Positions 57,802-64,000 of a DNA stretch of 64,000 bases are shown one piece after another (the first letter of the stretch is position 1; the number at the start of each line of letters is the position of its first letter). The position numbers were made by a program, and so were the translations under genes. The stretch is from Ctena decussata (lineage: Eukaryota; Mollusca; Bivalvia; Lucinida; Lucinidae). The DNA is taken from the NCBI GenBank assembly GCA_963989385.1, contig OZ022508.1:53855087-53919086 (forward strand). The letters are read 5' to 3'. The notes below the pieces were generated by a model. The model saw only the letters and a program-made list of their open reading frames with translations, was not told the origin of the DNA and ran no database searches.

Positions 57802-58713
57802 CGAGGGTTGTTCAGAAAGTTCTGTTCGTGACGTCTTATTTTGGTAACCATCATAAATACATGTACAGAAATTCTGTTTGTGAAAATATATAAAGGTATG
57901 ATATGACCGGACAACTTTGCAAGAGTGGTGTATATTTTCTAAAGGACATATTTTTGAACGTTTTTGAAAGAGGTATACCATACAGCCACTGCAGCTTTTC
58001 ACTTAAGAAGGTCATTGTTTATATATGAGCAGTATTTTTTTTTCACCATTGCTAATTAAACTTAGTCCCTATGCAACTGTGACCTGTAAATATCGCGGAA
58101 AATATATCTAATCTAGGTTCCATACTGTCCCTTCAATTTAGATTATAAGCATTTTATGTAGTAGCAAATTCTCCCTTTCTACTAAAGTTCTATTGATTTT
58201 ATAACGAAAACAAGTGTCTTAACATTCAAAATCTTGTTAGGAAGAGCCTTTGAACTAGCCAATTCTAAACCGTCGAAAAATTAAAATCAATATAAACATC
58301 GAAGCCGCTACGAGCTTTGGAACATTACGTTGACGTCGTTATCAATAACGTCACAAGAAGTGCGCATTGCTTTGCAAGGACTATATCGATAACGTTTACT
58401 GTCCTTCTAACTTTTGAATGGATATTACAAGCAACGAATGACAAGAGGCTGACACAAATTTATTTTGTATTTACAATGATTTTTCACTTGAATGACACAC
58501 TGAAAATAAATTCACAAACGAAATAAGCCCAATGGTATGACTTGGGCCTACTAACATGCGTTGTAACTCAATAAGAAAATATATCTTTGTATAGTGTTAG
58601 GTATCATTGTAAAGACGAAATGTAGTGCTCTCAAAACATGCATAGCATTTGTCCTCAGCATGCCGCTAAACAAAGTTATGCGGCTAGAATCAGAACTTTC
58701 TGAACAACCCTCG
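57802..58713. mobile_element. Second element with mariner-type ends, 912 bp
   Basis: CGAGGGTTGTTCAGAAAGTT and its inverse form perfect terminal repeats of at least 23 bp (57802-57824; 58691-58713), flanked by TA (57800-57801; 58714-58715). The ends resemble mariner ends. Short ORFs inside show no clear transposase motif, so the coding part has decayed or been deleted. Nearly the same length as the mariner at 43660. Confidence 0.78.
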
Positions 58714-58756
58714 TACTTAGTAGTGTTTGTAGTTGTTATAGTGTTGCATATATAAC

Positions 58757-59336
58757 ATATACTCCAAAAAATATTAAAGGGTCAAACTTTTACCCTACGA
58801 TTTCTGGAACATTTCAAGCACTTGGTAAAATAAATCATTTCTACCTTTCATTTCATTCATTTTGCAAGTTTTGTACACACGAAGTTTGAAACTATAGCCT
58901 TTATCTTGACCAAGTCCAGACTTCAATTCACGCTACCCTCAAAATCAAAGTTGTCAGAAGTCCATAAGGAGCAAATTCACCAAAATTTTCGATCTCGCCG
59001 ATTCATGATTTTTCGAAAAACATTCTCGATAGTCATCAAATTTAATCATTTTGATGGTCAGCAAGCTATAACAAGTTTAAAACTCAAAGGAATTTTAGAA
59101 GTTATGCCCGACAAAACTCTCTATGGGAATTCACCCCAATTTCATTTTTTAGGGGTAGTTTGACTAAAAGCTTGGACTTGGTCAGGACAAAGGCTATAGG
59201 TTCAAGCTTCATGTGTATAAAACTTGCAAAATGAATAAATTGGAAGGTAGAAATGATTTATTTTACCAAATGTTTGAAAATCTTCCAGAAATCGCAGGGT
59301 AAAAGTTTGACCCTTTAATATATTTTGGAGTATATA
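58757..59336. repeat. 580-bp foldback element with ~170-bp arms
   Basis: Left arm 58757-58925 and right arm 59168-59336 are inverse copies at roughly 85-90% ('aaagggtcaaacttttaccctac', 'aaataaatcatttctacctt', 'tttatcttgaccaagtcc'). The ends read ATATACTCCAAAA. The 240-bp loop carries part of an 85-codon ORF (58906-59163, +) of unknown nature with no family signature. Confidence 0.85.
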
Positions 59337-59674
59337 TAATTTACAGCAAAATTCAAAATTTAGGCATACTAACACATGTCCAGATCACATGATGAAAAAG
59401 TAAATAGCTTGTGTCTAAAAAGAAAATAATCTTGAACAAAAAAAGAAAATCAGTTATAGTAGGACTGAAAAGATCTTTTTTTTACGTCGTAAACCGCAGT
59501 AACCCCGCACTACGTCCTTTGTACCGAATAATTTCATTTTATTAAGGATCCTGCCCAAGTCTAGCTGCTTCAGACTTATGACCTAGTACGAGGGAACAAC
59601 TTTTTTAAGGCATTAAATCGGCCTTTTAAGACCGGAGATATACTGATTGCCTTACCTGGTCTGAGCTTATTATG
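59337..59674. other. No feature recognised
   Basis: No credible ORF or repeat. Confidence 0.3.
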
Positions 59675-59676
59675 TA

Positions 59677-59902
59677 TGAGCCGCGACACGAGAAAACCAA
59701 CAAAGTGGCATGTGCGCGTAGAGAAGATTCAGATCAGCCTCGGCATCCGCCCAGTCTGATCAGAGCCTTCGCTGTCCGCACGGATGTAGCTTTAGAAAAA
59801 ATAGCTACCCTTTAAACGTTTAGCGAAGAGGCGGATGCCAAGGCTGATCTGTGTTGCGCTGGGCGCACGACAACTTTGTTGGTTTTCTCGTGTTGCGGCC
59901 CA
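59677..59902. repeat. GC-rich foldback element (GCCGCGACAC family), nearly full length
   Basis: TGAGCCGCGACACGAGAAAA to TCTCGTGTTGCGGCCCA; part of the right arm (GATCAGACTGG) is deleted. Confidence 0.72.
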
Positions 59903-60296
59903 AATATCTTCTCTGCAGCTGCTGTGAATATCATGTGGCTGTAGTGAAACATTTCCTTGAACTTAATCATAGTGCAAATAATATATGATTTCTTGCCCTT
60001 TTGGATAGTCGTTTTCATTGATAGCCTACCCGTCATTTTGAAAGTAGTTCTGCTAAAGACATGGTGAATGTTTCAAGTTTCATTACTGAAGATGCAAAGA
60101 CACAAGAATGCGTTATTTTTTTCACTGCTTTTGTGTATCTTTGCGCCAAACTTATCCAACGTTTCGGAAATAATCTTATGTCGTAAAGCAAAAACAAAGG
60201 CATGACACATACTGGGCTGCGTGACCCACAAACTTGTAAAAGCCCACTCACAAATAGGCGTATGCATTTAACAAAGCCTGACGAATAGGGTAAAAT
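59903..60296. other. No gene recognised
   Basis: The 116-codon minus ORF at 60033-60383 crosses into the following repeat and shows no signature. Confidence 0.3.
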
Positions 60297-61039
60297 TGTG
60301 AATTCTAGAGAATTCTGACCGAAACTGTTTGAAAAATTTGTTGCATTGTTTAAAAATAAAACGAAAGGTAAAGGCCTCCTCACACATAGACGAAAGTCCC
60401 CCGACGTCTACTTGCGTATACTGGCGAATAGGACTTCAGCGAAATCCGTTCTCATTAGTATATGTACGTTGTACATCTTTGGTGAATGTTCGTATGGATG
60501 CGTTTGTGAGCTTTTGCGTCCGTTGCGATTAGTTTTGTTCGTCGGAAAATTTTCAACATGTTGATAATTTTGTGGCGAATAAAAGTTTCGTGCATGATTC
60601 GTTAGAATTCGTTCCAATACGTTGACCAATCGGAAAGTCTTCGCATACCGTTCGTCAACTGGCGTTAGAGATCGCAGCTCTCAGCTGATTTGCATATCTT
60701 GGTCAGCTGATTTACATATCAAGCGAAAGAGGACGATCCCAAGACGAATCTTTGCGACAGTTTGCGAACTGTAGCGAATATTTGCGTATTGTAGCGAACT
60801 GAATCCGACGCATGATAGCAAATTATAACGATAACTTAACGTTCAGAAAACGAACGGTATACTCTTGCATATGAATCAATACGAAGGGTAAATACGACAG
60901 ACGAAACAATGCGAGTCATAGCTCTCCTCAATGTTTTGAGTAGGTTTGAGTACTTCAAAATTTTGTGCACCCATATGCCTGTAGTTCATATATAAAGGAG
61001 GCGGTTAGTTTCAAGGTAATAAGTTATTCCATCGTCAAA

Positions 61040-61219
61040 ATGGAAGATATACAATGCCTGAAACTGCAGTATGTTGCTGCTATGGCCCATCAAGAAGTCC
61101 TCATCAGTCAGAGTCTTTTCCCCTGTGTTCACTGTCAAGTTCCAAGCCCACAGACTTCTCAGAAGTTTCGGGAGGGGACCTTTGGACAGACTGCTGTATA
61201 TCACCGCCACAGAACATAA
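61040..61219 (+). CDS. Possible coding relic within the Harbinger-like unit
   Basis: An ATG in good context (gtcaaaATGG, 61040) opens 59 codons: MEDIQCLKLQYVAAMAHQEV, then ISQSLFPC, VHC and QVPSPQTSQKFREGTFGQ, to a stop at 61217-61219. Compositionally protein-like and placed where an element-encoded exon could be. No domain recognised. An ATG further upstream in frame (60965) is in the same open frame. Confidence 0.25.
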   Translation: MEDIQCLKLQYVAAMAHQEVLISQSLFPCVHCQVPSPQTSQKFREGTFGQTAVYHRHRT

Positions 61220-61539
61220 AATGTACAAAACAAATATAATTAACTGTAAGCAAACACTTGGGAACAATTTTACCGTATATATATAGTAACATACTTACGA
61301 ACATTTACTGAAAATCCTTTTCCTTAAAGATGACATGGTAAGTTGTAGACACTGGAATTAAAAAAAATGAGAAAATAGATGCCATTACTGGGCTTCAAAT
61401 ACTAAAACCTGGACTTCAGTGGTGACATATAACCATGCCTAATTAAGGCTATAGATGACTTGATCCTACACCTAACATATAAGAAGGACATACAATACAA
61501 GATCTTGAAAATAGTTTTAACAAGGGTCAGCCACACAAA

Positions 61540-61712
61540 TTCTGCTCATTGTCAGTATAAAATATAACAAGGGACATAACAAAACTATTGAACCCAGACT
61601 TATGGAGATCTTTGTGCGTGACGAACGGAAAGACGGACAGACGGATTGATAGACAAACATACAAATCAGCAACTACGTGTATATGATATCCCTTCGGAGA
61701 GCATAAAGATTA
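61540..61712 (+). mobile_element. 3' end of another tandem-core element
   Basis: 'gacttatggagatctttgtgcgtgacg' then a decayed GGAC microsatellite (61620-61650) and the terminal 'cccttcggagagcataaag', which is like the 3' end of element 5 (cccttcggggagcataata). No tandem core left. Confidence 0.5.
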
Positions 61713-61726
61713 AACCTAACACTAAA

Positions 61727-61869
61727 ATATTACACGGAAGGAATACTGGGTATTTTCTCCTCAGCATTACCAGGCTTTTCATCAGACTGCACCTCAGGTC
61801 CCTAAGGTTTCTCTGACTTTATAGCAGCAGCCTTCCTCGCTCTAGATCCTCTTCCTCTAGGTGGCATGT
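61727..61869 (-). pseudogene. Possible second ORF relic (basic N-terminus) within the Harbinger-like unit
   Basis: Minus-strand ATG at 61869 gives MPPRGRGSRARKAAAIKSEK, a Pro stop, then in the same frame GPEVQSDEKPGNAEEKIPS. A basic, low-complexity start followed by an acidic stretch broken by one TAG looks like the N-terminus of a DNA-binding or nuclear protein. Harbinger elements carry a second, DNA-binding (Myb-like) ORF, so such a role is possible but not shown. Confidence 0.25.
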
Positions 61870-62567
61870 TTTGACTTGCAAAACAGTTTTATATCAACCA
61901 GCAGTCACAGCAATATAGTTTGTTTATAGCGTCCGTTAACGGCCGGATGCGGAAATACCGTTTCGGAAACATTCGGAGGCATGCGTCAATATGCGCAAAG
62001 TTTCGCATAAGTTCGTATGTTTGCGCTCCTAATCGTTTCTACGTAATCGCTAACGGAAAGAACGGACTTTGTTTGCGCGACCCATCGCATTCTAGTGAAT
62101 TATAGTAACCGTTCGTCACACTTCGTAAATCATTTGCAACAAATAGTTCCCCTACGTTTACTTTCGTAACGATGCAACAAATTTTCAAGCTGTTTCGGTC
62201 AGAATTCGCTAGAATTCACAAATTTTCAATGTTCGCAAGGCTTCGTTAAATAGATTCTCCTGTGTGTGAGGGGGGCTTTAATGAAGGGGAACTATTTGTT
62301 GTAAATGATTAAAGATGTGTGGCGAACGGTTACTGCAATTCGCTAGAATGCGATGGGTCGCGCAAACAATATTCGTTCTTTCCGTTAGCGATTGGGAGCC
62401 ATTAGAAAAAACGAACCTAATAAGCGCAACTTTGCGCATATTGGCGCATACCTCCGAATAATACCGAAACGGTATTTCCACATCCGGCCGTTACCCGACC
62501 TAACTATTTCCAACTTGACAATATTGCTGTTTGACTGATTGCTGTTTGACTGCCCATTTACACAAGA

Positions 62568-63893
62568 AAATCGGTGGAACCGATGGATGCTCCCCGAAGG
62601 CTTGGAATAGGAGAATGGGTATCCTGGTGAAGGAGTGATTTTCTGTGTAAATTAAATGCAATTTGAAATGGAAAAAAATAATTCTCTTCAATACTTTAAG
62701 AGCAATGCTCTGGACATGCATACAACTGAGAAAAAATAAGAAGGGAAGTAACTCCAAAATAACATGGGATACAGTTATGGTTCTTCTGCTCTGCACTTCT
62801 TGTCACTACCCACTACTATCAATATGTGAAGTTTTATTCATGGTCTCTTAAATATGTACCGTAGAGATATACTCCGGAGAGCCTAAATAACTGAAAAAAA
62901 TTAGGGAGCTAACTCTGTAATTACTAAAGGTAGGGTTATAGTTCTTAAACTCTACACTTCCTTTCATTACCCTCTATCATTGTGTGAAGTTTCATTTAGT
63001 TTCCTTCAATACTTCCTAAGGTATGCTCCATACAAGCAAACTATAGCAAAACTTGAGAAGAGAGCTAACTCTGTAATTACGATAGTTCTTGTGTTCTGCA
63101 CAATTCACTCATTGCCCTCTATTAGTGTGTAAAGTTTCATTACGTTCCCTTTTATACTTTCAGAGATATGCTCTGGACATGCAAAATACTGAAAAAATAG
63201 GAAGGGAGCTAACTTTGTAAATTATTGAGACAGGCTTATGGTTCTTGTGCTCTGCACTTCCTCTTATTGTCCTCTTCCAATGTATGAAGCTTCATTAAGT
63301 TCCCTTTAATACTTTTGGAGATATGCACTGGACAAGCTTAATAATGAAAAAAACTGGAAAGGGAGCTATTTTCGTAAATACTTGTGATAGGGTTATGGTT
63401 CTTGTGCACTGCCCTTCCTCTCATTGTCCTCTATCAATGTGTGAAGTTTCATTTAGTTCCCCCTTATACTTTCAGAGATATGCTTCGGACAAGCAAAATA
63501 TTGAAAAAACTGGAAAATGAGCTAACTTCGTAAATACTTGAAACAGGGTTACGGTTCTTGTGCAGTGCACTTTTCCACATTGTCCTCTATCAATGTGTAA
63601 TGTTTCATTTAGTTCCCCCTTATACTTTCAGCGATATGCTCCGGACAAGCAAAATATTGAAAAAAACTGGAAAGGGAACTAACTTCGTAAATACTTGTGA
63701 CAGAGTTACGGTTCTTGTGCACTGCACTTCTCCTTGTTGTCTTCTATCAATGTGTGGAGTTTCATTTAGTTCCGCCTTATACTTTCAGAGATATGCTCCG
63801 GACAAAAGTGTGACGGACGGATGGACGGACGGGCAGACGGACAGACGGACGGACAAAACGGCAACTATATACTCACCCTTCGGGGAGCATAAT
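62568..63893 (+). mobile_element. Tandem-core element 5 (pearl/HINE-like), unit about 157 bp
   Basis: 5' hairpin ATCGGTGGAACCGAT (62570-62584) is followed by TGCTCCCCGAAGG (62588-62600); the 3' end has the inverse CCTTCGGGGAGCA (63877-63889). Seven direct repeats: GGTTCTTGTGCTCTGCAC-like blocks near 62779, 62941, 63084, 63241, 63399, 63554 and 63711, spacing 143-161 bp. GGAC microsatellite 63812-63855. The last ORF across it is repeat-derived. Confidence 0.78.
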
Positions 63894-64000
63894 AAAACTG
63901 TTTACAAATATTACGTAATACCTTTTCGCCCAAAATTTAGCTAAAACTTTGGCAAGTAAAATGATACCCAATGACCTATAATATCCACATATGTTGCCTT

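Larger units (their letters stand above)
60297..62505. repeat. CpG-rich nested complex of Harbinger-like TIR elements
   Basis: TAAAGGCCTCCTCACACATAG (60369-60389) faces TGTGTGTGAGGGGGGCTTTA (62261-62280), giving a 1.9-kb unit whose ends fit a TAA target site as in PIF/Harbinger elements. The segment 60297-60362 just outside is the inverse of 62163-62230 inside ('gaattctgaccgaaac', 'aaatttgttgca'). The segment 61935-62155 is the inverse of 62278-62505 ('ccgttaacggccgga', 'ataccgtttcgg', 'gcgcgacccatcgcattcta'). So at least two related copies abut or are nested. CpG density here is much higher than in the surroundings. Confidence 0.6.

Noticed and set aside
63323..63944. 65- and 128-codon ORFs at the right end
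   Set aside because: Internal peptide repetition follows the 157-bp core and the end translates the GGAC microsatellite.

Overview
The window reads as nuclear DNA of an animal, most likely a bivalve mollusc of the venerid/heterodont kind. It is AT-rich and has no operons, Shine-Dalgarno sites or long ORFs. It has spliced exons with GT/AG borders, tRNA-derived SINEs, mariner-type elements, many foldback (palindromic) elements, and several tandem-core elements with a GGAC microsatellite near the 3' end, the layout of the 'pearl'/HINE (Helentron-derived) elements known from bivalves. The species call is inference. I see no bacterial, viral, CRISPR or rRNA content and no free-standing tRNA gene.

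Protein-coding content is very small. The best-supported gene is on the minus strand. A 39-nt first coding exon (23162-23124) and a 128-nt second exon (18734-18607) join in frame, with consensus donors and an acceptor, into a helical, charged N-terminus that I cannot name. Its 4.4-kb intron is packed with transposon debris, and no further exon was found between 18606 and 1. Weaker candidates are a first-exon-like stretch at 36656-36609 (-), a 50-codon open stretch at 20636-20788 (+), a hydrophobic 141-codon ORF at 24891-24466 (-), a signal-peptide-like ORF at 16711 (+) and a decayed stretch resembling the C-terminus of methylenetetrahydrofolate dehydrogenase (51474-51280, -).

Layout. 1-8004: one very large, old, imperfect palindrome centred near 5330, whose left arm carries a TA-flanked TIR element (1746-4741) that itself carries a tandem-core element (2289-4230). 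8282-9860: second tandem-core element. 10-15 kb: a dispersed repeat in three copies, SINE pieces and a tandem duplication, one copy of which took a SINE. 15.7-23.2 kb: the spliced gene and its intron, with GC-rich foldback elements and a nested 430-bp palindrome. 23-37 kb: ORF candidates, SINEs and a dense run of perfect or near-perfect foldbacks (30.3-31.6, 34.2-35.15, 36.2-36.4 kb). 37.85-41.8 kb: two more tandem-core elements. 43.66-44.57 kb: a dead mariner with an internal deletion. 45.9-57.2 kb: small palindromes, SINEs and foldback copies between an inverted pair at 53.05 and 57.2 kb. 57.8-59.3 kb: a second element with mariner-type ends followed at once by a 580-bp long-TIR foldback. 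60.3-62.5 kb: a CpG-rich Harbinger-like complex with possible coding relics. 62.57-63.89 kb: a last tandem-core element.

The strongest signals are structural: the 8-kb palindrome, a shared blueprint in four complete tandem-core elements (5' hairpin, subterminal inverted repeat, n repeats of about 156-441 bp, GGAC microsatellite, matching 3' subterminal repeat), and an unusually high density of hairpin-forming DNA.
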